A stretch of 64,000 nt of DNA from Atrina japonica (lineage: Eukaryota > Mollusca > Bivalvia > Pterioida > Pinnidae). Numbering within the stretch: position 1 is the stretch's first letter; every line of letters starts with the position of its first letter. Below are positions 31,403 to 45,210 of the stretch, in pieces. The stretch covers positions 43,144 through 107,143 of the forward strand of contig BROG01001178.1 in assembly GCA_030159075.1 (NCBI GenBank), given 5' to 3'. Under the pieces are notes generated by a model. That model was not told the origin of the DNA, made no database searches, and saw nothing but the letters and a program-made list of their open reading frames with translations. Position numbers and translations under genes: made by a program.

Positions 31403-33131
31403 CTTGACTTTAAGATCGCAATGTACTACTTTGGTATATTTAGATAGTAATTATCCTCTTGTCTTCACGATCTCTGTAACAAATGCACAAAAATTCTAAT
31501 GTTAGTTTGTTCAATATAAGGCAAATTAAATGCAAAACGTTGGTCAATGCCACATACATGTACATGTATTTAATCGGTGATATATATTAATCTTAAAATG
31601 TCGCCGAATAAACTAAAAGCAAAATATAATCTGTCTAAAACACAACTTTGTAGTTAACACATTGACAACTCGATTTTTAAAGAGATCGATTTAAACCACC
31701 CTCGTTTGTAGTTTCTCATTCGTGGCATTTGTAGCTACACGCTGACCAAACCACACCTGCCCAGGATTACATTGCGCTATAAAGATTTATGACGTAATGG
31801 TCAACGGGCGTCTGGAACTTTAAATATACCAGTATCAGTTATAACACACAGACATCAAGGTACTTAACACTTAGTTACATAATTGACAAGTATAATTGGA
31901 ACAGGGAATCTAATAATCAATCATGAATTTCCATCTGGGATAAGGAATTATCACCCATTTAACATAGCAGTCATAGACTAAGCTTACCGAGTCCCTGACC
32001 GAAGTATTCAACCCCTTGCGTAAACATTCCCTATCCCACATAGTTTGAATAATTATGGATTTTCTGTCTCACAAATTTCCTAATTTCACAAATTTGTATA
32101 AAATTTTGAAATATTTCGTAATAAAAATTGACTGATTGAAATGCTTTTTTCTCTCTCAAAAATTTCAAGGAACATACATGTACCAAAATTTGTACCAGTA
32201 AACGGTGTAAAAGTTGGAATTATTAAAAAGAAAATATCAGGGCCTTCTTATTAGGCCTTGGCCTAATTTGATATTTGTAAACAATGCAGACGAATACGCA
32301 AAAGCAATCCCGTCTTATAGGGTCACGTGCTCAAGGGAAAACCCTATCTAACATTGGTAGTAATGGATGAAACACTAATGACAGATTGGCAAAGGAAAAA
32401 TTGCCCACATTGAGAAAAAAATGGAGATATGATATAGTAAATATACGTCAGTGTAGCATAAAATAACAAATTCAACCGAAGATAAATGAAATACCCTTGC
32501 CTTTTGTCTATTGGTGAGATAAGTTAGGGTCAAATAACTACAATAAGGCTAACATATCGAATGGGAATGCAATCGATTTTGTATATAAATGCCATTCTGT
32601 ATAATCTCCAACCCTGCAGTCACCACAGCAAGTTAATGAATTGGGCAAATCAACACCACCAAAAAACTTGTGTCCAATGACAGGGAAACGCAGCGAGAAT
32701 GTCGGTCCCTTACCAAAACCAATCCAAAATAAACCATACATTTTGTTATATGTGGACTTAACACAAATGCTTATAGAATTTAACGACGTTGTGCTAACTC
32801 GTGCCCGTGTTTATTGGCTGACCAGTACCTATCAATCTGTTGTCCCGTACCCATATATTGGCGGAGCAATACCCATCGAATGGAGGACCTAAATAACTAT
32901 CTATAAGTACTAAAAACATTTGCTAAAGTCTCACCTATGAATGAAATTTAAGTTTAAAAAGGACTACTACTTATTATAAATACAGATTTAATCTTAATAA
33001 AAGGTCATCCCAGGATATACATGTTATTATCACCAAGCTAAATTCAGACATTTTTATTTTTATTATTCTGGACTTTGCAAAACAAAATTATGTTTCTATT
33101 TTCACATGTATGTTTACCTTTTAATTTACCC
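31403..33131. other. Upstream of gene B, no gene recognised
   Basis: Should contain the gene B promoter and any 5' UTR exon, but no convincing TATA, initiator or conserved element could be picked out. Confidence 0.5.
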
Positions 33132-33960
33132 TGTAACACACGGATTATAATGATCAATTTACTGATTCAATTGTTTATGTTTTATCACCACATGTGCTTA
33201 GACTCTGTGACACCTGGACAATAATTATAATATGGGAAATGGACTAACTTCTCATATAAATCCTTTTTACATAATTATTTTCATTACTGTCAAAGCAATT
33301 ATGTACTTATTTAATGTCTCAATTATATTAATGTACATCTGTCTAACATTTAATTTGCTATTGTTTGGTAATTGACTCAACACCTCTCAAACTGATACCA
33401 GATCTAATATTTACAAACCATTGTTCCAAATTCTTATAAATACTTTTGTAACATTTCAATTCCTCAGTTCGGACATCAGACACACTACTGATAACACCGA
33501 CTCGTTACTTTGTTTTTGGAGACCACTATACTACTGGTCATATGTCAAACTTGCCTTCTATTTTAATCCAGGACTTATTACTTTTTATTTAATACTTTGG
33601 ACTTATTATTTATTACTCATCATTTCGGACTATTTGCATTTTATTGTTACATTTTGTGATTTTATACTGTTCATCGTTGCGGCTTGACAATAAATACGGA
33701 TTAACTTATACAGTGTTCTTCCTGGAGTTGTGTTTTGGTGGACCACAGGGAATACGGCACTCTATCTACTTACGGCCCACAGCGCCACGTTACTTTACGG
33801 CCCACAGCGCCACACACACCGACTATTCTTCTTCTTCTCGCCAACATTCCCTCACCCCGTTCGTTAACAACACAACAGCGGATACGGCTCCAGCGACAAC
33901 ATCAACGATACAACAACGTCCCATACCGACACGAAACCCCGTTGTGATATTATGATAAAA
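33132..33960 (+). mobile_element. Possible LTR-like remnant
   Basis: Begins TGTAACACA, contains AATAAA at about 33689, and is followed by pyrimidine-rich, non-coding sequence with a 2-unit direct repeat (CGGCCCACAGCGCCACG, about 33775-33815). This resembles an LTR followed by a retroelement leader, but no second LTR, clear primer-binding site or gag was found. Confidence 0.25.
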
Positions 33961-34541
33961 ATTGATAAATTACCCCTGTCATCAACCGATAAAATTATGT
34001 GATAGTGGATACGAAACCATGACACACGCAGTATTCGTGAGAAATAAACAAACATAAGGACATAGCCCGAGAATCCTAACACTGATTTAGAGATGTGTCC
34101 ATACGATATCTCTTCCTAACCACACATTGATAGCACGTGCATTGTATCGGATTCATCTACCAATTCCATCCAATTCTACATTATCTAGAAAATATCTTTC
34201 CCTAAAAAGGATGTTCATTGTGGGTAAGTGAAGGGAAACTTCTAGCCGAAGTCAACAAACAACTGTCTTGAACGACCGTGTGTACAAAGACAAAACCTGA
34301 ACTATTGTGATATAAATTTTACAGTCATTAGCTGTGTTTACCAAAATATATTCCGATTTTTGTTTCTTCAAATTTTACTACTTGTCATTAAGGATAATAC
34401 CAAATAAGAGCTATATACAGGCATAAGACTTTATATTCCTACATGTATATTTTCTTAAAATAAGGTCAGATCCATTGTGGTATTCATATACAAATAGTAA
34501 GGTTAATCAAGTGCCAAACTTGGGTTTTACAAGCAATTTTC

Positions 34542-34819
<278 letters not shown>

Positions 34820-34903
<84 letters not shown>
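34820..34903. repeat. (TA)n microsatellite, right tract
   Basis: About 84 bp of TA, apparently the other half of the tract split by the MITE. Confidence 0.97.
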
Positions 34904-34907
<4 letters not shown>

Positions 34908-34990
34908 AATCTAAAAATGTTCATGCCTGTGTTTATCACTTTAGTTTTGTTACTATCTATCGCTCTAAGCAGGAAGAAAGGAAAATAATA

Positions 34991-35864
34991 TGAATCAGAA
35001 AAAAAGTACAGCTAATGCCACTTTGGATACCAGGAAGGGTTTGCGTGCATCCATCAGTGACCATCCGTATTACAAAGAAAATAAAAGCTGGAGAAAAATA
35101 TAAATATTGATTGCAGCAACAACAGGGTCGACATTATCACTTAATACTTGATAAAATATATAAAATAAAAATAATAGAGAATTAAAAATACAACAACAGC
35201 AACAATTTTAAAAACTAAATTTGATTGAAAAATTGTGCAATAATAATAACGAGATATACATCTAAACATTTTAAATCTGAAGCACAATATAAAAAGAACA
35301 TTGCCAAATATTTTCTAATTATAACATCGTATATCTTAAACTGTTGTCATTTTCTCATTTATCTCAATTTTCAAAATAAAATCTAATAGACGGTTTTAAT
35401 GTGAACCCATTGTAATGTACCATGATTGGAGGTTATTGAGGAATGTTATTATCACTTATAATGTTAATAAGAAAAACAAAACAATTTACCAAGTCAAATT
35501 CAAATTGTTCCGAGAAAATGATATTTCCTTGTCAGCTATGAGTTGCTAAATGATACCCCTGTTGTTTCGTGCACGGTATTTATATGTTTGGGATTTGATG
35601 AAACTTGACCAGCGACAGCAGGTCAGATAACTAGATCAGCGTTATCTTGACATGGATAAACAGGTTAACGTCCTTTACATTTTACACATAACCAAGTGAG
35701 CACAGGAATTGTAATTTGTATTTATTATTAGCGGTTTCCGTGTCATATTACATTTTTCGCAACATGGTGGCGACCAGTTTTTAATGACCGATAAGATAAT
35801 CTGCCAACTATTATACCAGAGTGGAGACTTCTGACCCGCCCCAGTTATATTGAAAATATAAATA
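34991..35864. other. Intergenic, nothing recognised
   Basis: AT-rich; no gene or repeat supported. Confidence 0.55.
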
Positions 35865-36010
35865 ATCTAAGATACCAAAGTATAAATCTTTAGGATGTCC
35901 AACACATAGATCCCCTGATTACCGGTCACACCCGCCGTGAGTGCACTGTCAAATCCAAATATAATAAGTGAGGAACAAATCCTCGTCCCAGTCGGTACAA
36001 AAACTCCCCT
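35865..36010. repeat. Dispersed repeat, family 2, copy 3 (shorter)
   Basis: Shares GATACCAAAGTATAAATCTT, AGGATGTCCA, CCGCCGTGAGTGCA and GTGAGGAACAAATCCTCGTC with the copies at 4895 and 8480; the middle is deleted. Confidence 0.7.
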
Positions 36011-36064
36011 AAAACTTAGAGGGGCATTAGCGGTGTGTTTTATATGTCTTTCATTTTTTACGAC

Positions 36065-36210
36065 TTAGAATGATTTACACTAACAAAACTAGATACACAT
36101 GGGCATAATTTTTTTTAATTTCTATAACTTTTGTAATAATAAAAATGCTTGAGAAACCCAGTACGGCAATATATTCACTTGCAATTGGACCTGACGTTAT
36201 TATCACAACA
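36065..36210. mobile_element. Long-TIR MITE, family 1, left-half copy
   Basis: Carries TACACATGGGCATAA and GCTTGAGAAACCCAGTACGG, matching the left part of the copy at 1048-1324; the right inverted end is absent. Confidence 0.5.
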
Positions 36211-36809
36211 ATTTTAAACCATGCATTGTATCATACCATTTATCCAGTAGCTAGTCAAGTATATCTATTATTAAGGCTACATTCCTATCAATACCATTAA
36301 ACATTCATAAGCCAATAGGCAAAAGACGGAACATATCGATGTAACATATCAGGGTTACATTTCAGGAAAGTACGAAATGCTTGCCAAATTAACTTATGCT
36401 GGATAGACAAATATGTTTCCTTTTAGACATAACAATTGGGTAACGACCTTGTGGTCCAGAACCTGTCTGTCCCATGTTTTATGTTGAATGGTTATACAAA
36501 CTATGGTAGACGCATTTAACTTAGCTTGTGGAAATCTTACAGCTGCAGCCTCTCGACAAAAGACATTATATGATATCGGTCTCATTCCACGTACTTTTGA
36601 ACATGGGGACTAGGTTTGGGTGGTATCTGAAGACGCTCAGAATCAATATGAGTCGTGTTACATATGAGACGGAGACAAATTTGGACAAATTTACTTTACG
36701 CCAAACCATCTAGAAATTGTCTATATCACATAGATACTAGTTAATGGTGTAACATAGACTATAAAAATGATTGGATAAATTTCATAAAGAGAAATCTTGA
36801 CGAACTAGG

Positions 36810-37000
36810 TTACTAACGGAGGGAAAATCAAGGGTCATCCAAATGAGACGTAAGATGGAGGTACCATGTCACGTCATGTGTCGAACATAAAATAACCCTA
36901 ACTTCATTGGCTTCAGGTTAATATTTGTGTCACATCACCCGGTGACTTCATATTAGTGAAAATATCCTTGTTCGGGTGTTAAACAACAAACAAACAAAAT
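36810..37000 (+). mobile_element. Diverged SINE 3' end
   Basis: Ends AAATATCCTTGTTCGGGTGTT then AAACAACAAACAAACAAA, resembling the S1 SINE tail; no tRNA-like head recognised. Confidence 0.4.
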
Positions 37001-37490
37001 TAGGCTACTACACACTTTTTGGAATCGAACCAAATACTAATGGACTTGGAGTTTTAATAATCCATTGGTACTTCTTTATTTTTTTTTTCAATTATGATTT
37101 GTTAAAGTATAAGTAAAATTTGAGTGTAAACTCGGAAATAAAGTGATTGCATATTACAAACAGTGCAGGTTTGATATTGATAACAAATGGAGTGCAAATA
37201 AAGACAAGACCAAAATAATATGAATGATAAGTTGATTGTACTTTTGGAAAAGGGCAAGTGCGCCAGCAACATTAAATTGGACAGGCCGTAAGAGATATAT
37301 TGATATCTTAGATTAATAAGGCTTACAAATCTGTACGACCTTGAACTTTGGTGTTTATTATACATGTTGACCAGTTCTGCTGAGTTTATGTTTCTTATGT
37401 TATTTTTTCCGATTTTAAATTAAAATTATCTTATCTTTATTATATTATCTGAAAAAATAATTGTGAAACTACAAAGTTCAAGAACAACGT

Positions 37491-37644
37491 CAGGTGACAG
37501 GAACTTGAAATTCCGTCGGTATATTGATAAACAAATCATTTACATAGCTTGCCCTCTGTATTATGGAGGTAAACAAGGCAGGGCAAGCTATGTGAATGAT
37601 TTGTTTATCAATATACAGACAAAATTTCACCTCCTGTGATCAGA
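37491..37644. repeat. Long hairpin (~150 bp)
   Basis: 37520-37555 and 37580-37615 are 36-bp inverted copies with one mismatch. The similarity continues outward, with mismatches, to about 37491 and 37644. The loop is 24 bp. Probably a MITE-type palindrome. Confidence 0.8.
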
Positions 37645-39398
37645 TTGATGTCACACAATGGCCTATAAATCTACACATATCTAAGATGATCACGGGCACT
37701 GGCTTGCAGGTAAAAATACAAGAAAAACGGTAAAGACTTTCATTTGTTTGTTTTTTGGGGTTTTTTTTTGTGTGTGTGTGTGGTTTTTTTTCAACTCCCA
37801 GATACAAGTGAAATGATTCAAGTTGACTTAAAATATAGCAGGATGAGTGTAAAGGAATAGCTTGCAAATTCGTCGTAACAAATAATTCACTTGACTGAAA
37901 TCGCACAATTTGTCTGTATACATGTGTCTGTGAGGTACGGAAGTAAATACATAAATGATTTCGTAGCCATGAATAAAACAGAAAGACAAAGGGAAAAACA
38001 AGGCTACTGTGGTCACATATCAAGAATAAACACACACATTGTTACAATCGATATTTTGTACCATTTGTTTTATTTATTTTCTATTCATCAACACTCATTC
38101 TCTCCCGCCAAATCCTCGAGGCGTCGCCTTCTAGTATTTAATAAAATTTCACAATCCCATTCAGTCATATTATTCATCATTTTCAAATATCTTTCTATAG
38201 ATTCGGAATAAACTAAACTGAAATGTGGGAAAATAAATCTAATAGTGTACATAACACAGATAAAATGTTTGTTTTAAAATGCAGGTAACACTACAGTAGT
38301 ATGTACCCATCTACATGTAGTTTATACATATACATCACTATACTTTCTTCATATAGGTATCACCGGGGAAAATGAGTATACATTTCCGGCGACAATGAAA
38401 AACCGTTAAGATGCTTGTGTTGGAAATAAGCACTTTATTGTATAGGTCGGTTAGGTGATTTCTGGATATCCAAAATTACACCCGTACACTCCGAAGCCTA
38501 AAAATCTGACCAACTGCCCATTTACAAAACATGTACATAGATAAGAAGTACAAAAGAGTCAATTAGCACAATGTGTGTGAAAAGTCTTAAAGGGGGATTA
38601 ATACGCAAATGGACATTACTCATTGAAATGACATTGAATGACGATTAAACAGAATAACAAATCAAATGAATACAACAATGGAAATTGATTAAAGTCCAAA
38701 TGTAACAGTCTTTTGTATGTAAACAAGTTTTCTTTGTTCCGAAACAATTCCGACATTAAATTTTGATGAGAAAGTAAGTACCTCAAATAGTAAAATATAA
38801 GATAAAATCGAATAAAAATAAAAAGTCCGAATTCAGTTGTTTATCACGAAATTTCTTTGTGATATAGGCCTAGAATATTAATACGGAGCGCCACCGCGCA
38901 AGCATCAATTTCCCGTAAGTAGCTGTCAGCTTTCTTGCCATTTAGCCTTAAAGAGTTCTCTTTGGGCCACTTATATCAATGAGTAATTCCTCAACTTTTC
39001 CCTCAGCTGATATTTTCCTCAAGGTATTTGAGGAATGTTTATACAAGCCGAATTTGAGGAAAACTCAGTTGAGGAAATCTCAGCGTCACTCAAGCTTGAG
39101 AAAATCTCAAATTTGAGATGTTTTATACAAGCGGGGCCTGGAATCCCAAATGCCCCTCCTGACATGTAAAATTGTATATTTTCCTGGAAAGGACAATCCG
39201 AATCACCAAGCATTTGTCATATTTAATATCAATGCCTTATGTATGCTGATATATATAGTCTACACACAAAAGTACCAGCCCCATGGCCATACAAAGTCAA
39301 TTTATCAATTCTCTTAAAGTGTCATATAAACTATATTGATGCAGTAGTAGCCTATATAAGCCCTGGAAAGGCATCATCTGCATAGTCTCAGATCTCTG
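37645..39398. other. Intergenic, nothing recognised
   Basis: Includes T- and G-rich short tracts near 37750-37790; no gene supported. Confidence 0.55.
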
Positions 39399-39406
39399 GA
39401 TTTACT

Positions 39407-39688
39407 CTGGCTCAGTCGGTAGCGCGCTCGACTCTGGATCGTGAGGTCGTGGTTCGAGTCCCGCCGGCGACAGGTTGGTTTCCTGTCTTTCGGATGAGAC
39501 AGTCAAAACTGGAGGTCCCGTGTCACAGTAGGTGTCGGCATGTTAAAGAACCCTCACTGCTCAATGGCCGTAAGTGCCGAGCATAGGCCAAAATTTGTAG
39601 CCCTTCACTGGCATTTTGTGACGTCTCCATTTGAGTGAAATATTCTTGAGTGGGACGTTAAACAACAATAAACAAACAAAATAAACTA
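39407..39688 (+). mobile_element. SINE family S1, copy 3
   Basis: Head CTGGCTCAGTCGGTAGCGCG and B box GGTTCGAGTCC, full body, tail GACGTTAAACAACAATAAAC. Flanked by the 8-bp target duplication GATTTACT (39399-39406 and 39689-39696). The first few head bases are missing. Confidence 0.9.
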
Positions 39689-39696
39689 GATTTACT

Positions 39697-40435
39697 AAAA
39701 TACACAATATTAAACCTTTGAATTATTTTAGGAGGGCTAAAAAGTAGGTTTGAATGTAGATATATTTATTAATTCATATATTTATTTGTTTATTTATTCA
39801 TTTTATTCACCGGGTTCACCCTTTTCTCACAAGCATCTCTGATTATAACTGTATTAGACTACGGTCAACTACAAAAAGCAATCTTTAGAACTGTAAGCAT
39901 TTTGTCCATACTAAATGATCATGTTAACACTGCAACCATTCCTACCTTATTTGAATCATTTTTCAGTTGTTCACATGGATGTATAATGATGAATTACCAC
40001 ATTTTCATTACTGTATACTATCTAATATAGTCTAATTTGTTGTCCAGTTCCAAAAATATGCAGATATCTGTAGGACCATCCATGAAAAATTGTTGGTTTG
40101 CTGTAATGCAGTCTAAACTCACTCAAAATCCTGCGACTCAGATTTTTTTTATTGCCATTCAGGGTTCAACATTAAGGTTTGTCCCGTCATCCGGGACAAG
40201 TTCATTTTGTATTCGGACAGGTAGATGTTACTTTTCACTTGTCCGAATGGACAATTGAAATTTGCGTTATTGTTGACCTCTGCCATTGGTGTTCGGGGAA
40301 TTTTTTTTATTGTTGTTGTTTTTTTATCAATCTTCTGATATTTCCCATTGTTTATATTGTACATGTATATATGAATTACAGTTTTTATTTACAAAAAAAA
40401 AAAATAATAATAATAATTCTACCTACAGCCCTGTA
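39697..40435. other. Intergenic, AT-rich
   Basis: Contains a possible element end at about 40156 (CAGGGTTCAACATTAAGG) with short inverted segments (GTCCCGTCATCCGGGAC); its partner end was not found. A12 and AAT runs at 40393-40417 border the next block. Confidence 0.45.
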
Positions 40436-43400
40436 GAATAAACAAACAGTAACACAAAAACAACTACACAAAACAACTAGACACCGTTTCAACACCATAA
40501 AAAACAAACAACACAGAAGGAAAAAAAACCAACATACTAAAAAACCTGACCAAACAAAACTCACACAACAACACAAAAAGCAAACAAACACGCACGAACT
40601 ATTAAAAAAACAACAATAATGAACCCAAAAAAGACACGCAAAACAAAAACACGTAAGAGAAACTACAAAACAACAACAGTAGAAAACTACAACAACGCGA
40701 AACGCAACGATATACTGATGACCTAACACAAAACTAAATACAACAAACACGACATAACATAAAACAGATCAACCACGAAGCACAAAAACAACAACTAACC
40801 AACTACAAAAAACACCACACGCCAACAAAACTAATACAACCAAATAACTAAAACAAAACAGACAAAACTAAAAAAACTAAACAAACCACTTCATACGAAA
40901 GATTCAATAAGAATAACAATTCATGAAAAGATACCCGACCCAAACACGACATGAAACACAGTAAGACATACACACATCCTACACATTACTTTAAGACATA
41001 AGAGTAGAGATACACCTACCAGAATTCATATCACCCAAAATAAATAGACTCAACTTAACAGAATATAAACAACCAAAACATACATACCTCACAACAAACC
41101 TGTACTTAAAACTAATACTGAACCAGAATAACAAATAGAACATCAAAAAACACAACTAAACGACAACACCAATAATAACAACATAAACACTAGCAACTAG
41201 ACAAACACCGATTATAACCAAAAACACCATAAACACTTGCCATAAACAAACCAAAAAAATAAAAAAAACCACACAGAGGACTACAGCAAAATAACAAATA
41301 AACACGAACAAGAACCTAAACCATCAACACACGTTAAAAATCACCACACAACCAGACAAAACACAAAAACAGAACTAAAACAAAACACGAAAAAACTACA
41401 CGGATACCAAAAAGCCTTTTACGGAAAAAAAAACAACAAAAACACTTAACACCATAAACAAAACATAAACCCAGCACGAAGTTTAGACATAATAACCGTA
41501 CAACGCATCGTTCAATTACCGAAAACCAAAACCATCATCATCATTTACATAGTATCAACACAAGACACGTGTAGATAAATAAGCTAATTAAACCACAATA
41601 CATCGAGATCTACATCCAACACGAATACATTACTCTTTTCTCATCCAACGCTTTAACACAATCTCATATATACTTCTAAAACCAAAAACAACATATGAAC
41701 TTAACATCAAATCAATCAAAGCCCGGCTAATAAAAAATCTAGTTATTAATTGAACAGGACAATCTATTTTATCCCCCTTTCGAAAAGAATCATTACAAAA
41801 AAAGAACCTAAGGTACCTGGACTAATTTAAATGACAACTAAATCTCACATATTCACTGCTCATTACGGAGACCCATATACTAAAACCAACTTCGAGACGA
41901 AACAATCAACGGACATCCGTATCGATCAAAATACTAAACCAACAAACCGAACATCAAACATAAATGATAAACTACAAATACATCATAACCGATTAACTCT
42001 TAAATCGATAATAATGCATACGGACACTTGACTAGAAGATACTTTAGGTGTGGAGCCAACGCAAAATAATCATAAAATAAGAAGCTATAACGTCGATCAT
42101 AGCTACCGATCTCCGTATAGACGTTAATAAAGAATCGACATAGTATTACGAAAATTTTGTTATTTTTTTACGGTTTAATAGTTTAACTTTTTTTTAATGG
42201 GTCTCTTCTCTTATTTCAGGTATGTTACTTTTTGTATATGTTTATATTAATTCATAAGTCCTTACTATAATAATACAACGCTACCTTTACTTTATGGTAG
42301 ATTATTCCAAATTACCATTGATACATAATACTTTCTATGTTAGGGAAAGTCTAAACGCAGATAGATCTTACCATTTACGGCGTCTCTTATCAAGTAATAT
42401 CCCATGTTCATAACGGAACTAACTACTAAGATTCAATTACCAATCGGGAATTTCTTGTAGTTCAATAGTCTCAAGGATAATACATTTTTCACTATTCATC
42501 TACTGTACTTCATTCACTCACGTACCAACACCCACTGGGGCTATTTGTCTAGGATGTATGTATATTTCAGTCTATCTTTCTCGAGTTAGAACCAAATATA
42601 AGAAACTATCTCTCTCAATTACAGGGATAAAAAGTGGTATTTCACTCCGTGTCTCTCTCTAGTACTGTTTATACGTTTCCTACCTCACAATAAAATTTCA
42701 CATAGTCTTTAACTTTTGGAGCTTTAACTTCGGCTTATACATAGATCAATGTACGCTTAGATAATTATCTCATGTTTTATATCATCTTACACAAATAGTG
42801 ATATAAGATTACCATTGATTGACGCGAACGTTTTTTACGGTGATTGTATGAAACAGTGTTTGTTCTTTACCTCCTTTTTTACGGGTCCCTAGGATCATAC
42901 ATATCTTATCTTTTAGAACATATTGTACCCTAGGGAAATAGTTTTACAGCTGGGCTAGATCCGATCTTTCTACCTGTATTCTATCTACATAGGCGGGGAT
43001 AAAATTATATTTTTTTTTAGTGAATTGTTTTTATATTCTGTCTAGCGAAGCTTATAAAGTATATTTTGGGTGCTACGTTTGATAGATGAGTTAATTAGTG
43101 TTTATTTAGTTTGTTTTTCTATTTTATATAATATATAATATAGTCATTATTTATACTATTTTTAATCTACGTGTTAATTCTTCGGGTTTAAATGTATGGG
43201 CTTTTATTAGTTCACTAAATGTTGACTTGGATATTTGATATTATCAAATATACTAACTTGATCAGCTTATTTATGAACTTATCATTTTATTTTACCTCTC
43301 TTGTTATGCTAATATATGAGTCGTTAAGTCTATATGATTTTTTTATTTATAGATCATGTTGTTACTTCATTGAATGGTACACTTAAATTTTTTTTTGTAT

Positions 43401-43920
43401 ATTGACAGTTGTTTATATTCGGATTTTTATTATTCTGCTAATTTAGTTTGTTCTTCTCATATAAGTAGTCTACATAAATATAAATTCTTAACGGTGTTTT
43501 ATTAATAAATTACACCTGTTATCAACGTACCTCCCTACATATAACCATCGTCACTAGTGATCTGGTAAGATTATTAACACATAAAGCACCACACTAATAA
43601 CAGTAACACGGCAAACAGTGTTATATCGAGCACTATTACACACAACTTGATCAAAGAGACGACTTGGATTAGTGCATTACAGTAGTTTATACGCGCTCAC
43701 CTATTTTCAAAACTCATACAAAATGTGCCATTACTGTTACTAATTTTTTTATCATCGGTACAGAAATTAGTAACGTAGTTTCATTGTTTCTCCATAAAAC
43801 AACCACACCACATACATAACACTTATATTACAATACAAGAAAACATACTAACAAAGCACACCGTATACAAATACATAAAACAAGAACACACTACAAAACG
43901 TCACGACATCCCGCACGTAA
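40436..43920. other. Block of abnormal, G-poor composition
   Basis: From 40440 to about 41800 the + strand is mostly A and C with very little G. From about 42120 to 43500 it turns T-rich, and from 43500 to 43920 it is A/C-rich again. No tandem period, ORF of known family or TE end is visible. Ordinary sequence returns at about 43935. It may be a real strand-asymmetric block or poor-quality assembled sequence. Confidence 0.7.
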
Positions 43921-44469
43921 AATAAAACATTACAGTTCGCCGGCAATCGCCATTGCCGACACCAAAGCAGAAGCAATTTTTATTTATGTTGGGAAAAAAA
44001 AAAAAAAAAATGCTGATGCAAATGTCATAATTAGGCCTAAGTATAGGTCTTGTTGACTGTCAAACATTCTAATACAGGCCTAACTTGATTTCCTCAGCTA
44101 GAAATAACCAGCACAAATGTGCATAATTTTATCTCCAAATCAAAACCTTTATTGGTTTACGCATGATGTAATTTTTAAAGGGTCCGTTTGACGCACTGCC
44201 TATTATAAGTCCAAACGCTACTGCATTAAACTTTCTTGTAAAGAAATAACGGACCGGTGTTACGGCCACGAACATCGAGCCGATAAGTAGCCTAAGTTTG
44301 TAACTTCGTAACTAGGTCCCGGCAACTGTATCGACAATCAGAAAATGAAGCAAATCGTGCATCTGATGGAAATCAAACAAATGGAAAAATAACAGGGAAT
44401 GTTTAAAAATTCACATATCAGCGATACATATATGTACCCTTCATATTTAAGGAAGTTAGCAGAAATTTA

Positions 44470-44653
44470 GCTCACGTACTGTACTGTGCCTATTACATCT
44501 GTACCATATGAAAGGGGATTTTCTAGACAGAACCGAATCATTGGGTACTTGAGAAACCGTTTGTCTGTGGAAAATGTGGAGAATAAAATGTTTATTCAAA
44601 CCACAGTCACAGATCTAGAAAGAAAGTATCTTTGTGAATGGCATATGAGAAAT
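44470..44653 (+). pseudogene. hAT transposase C-terminal fragment
   Basis: Reads VPITSVPYERGFSRQNRI, then LRNRLSVENVENKMFI. This resembles the hAT C-terminal dimerisation domain, where a conserved S..ERGFS..N.I....RNRL block is typical. The upstream transposase and zinc finger are not recognisable, so it is a remnant. Confidence 0.7.
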
Positions 44654-45210
44654 TTATGTCAACCCCTCGATCAAAATTTACAATTCATTAAAATATGTTA
44701 TACATTTAATCATTTACACATACATATGTCATATCATGTCAAACTTTCAGTAGTCCATTTCTTCAGTACTACTAGCTAATGACTACATTTGATTAAAGCA
44801 GAACACTTGGCAAAGAATAGCCACTGCCATTATTTACCAGTCTTAGGTACATTGTGTGACCTGTTGCCATGTGATATATCAAACTCAGAACCCTTTGCTT
44901 ACAAATTGAATGCTCTTCCATTAGATTACCACAAGTGGTCTCCATGCAGGATATGAAAATGAAAGTAAGAGAATATTATACACAGGCATAGGTTTAAAAT
45001 GTTTTATGTAGGCAAGTTTACGCACAGCCAAATGTGTACATGTATAGCCTCCTAGTTGTATTCAAAGACAATTTTACAATGTACATGTATATTCTGTGGG
45101 GTCAGTGGGCACCAAGAGGATAGGTGATTTTACGTGTATCACGCAATCCAAGTACAAAGGTAACAATTTTTATTTAGCTAAATGAATTTAGATCTACATT
45201 GTTTAAATCA

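Noticed and set aside
40385..40750. 121-codon Cys/Phe/Val-rich frame on the minus strand
   Set aside because: Product of the G-poor A/C composition; no family features.
42120..43500. Nuclear copy of mitochondrial DNA
   Set aside because: T-rich like bivalve mtDNA, but no mitochondrial protein or rRNA segment could be recognised in either strand.
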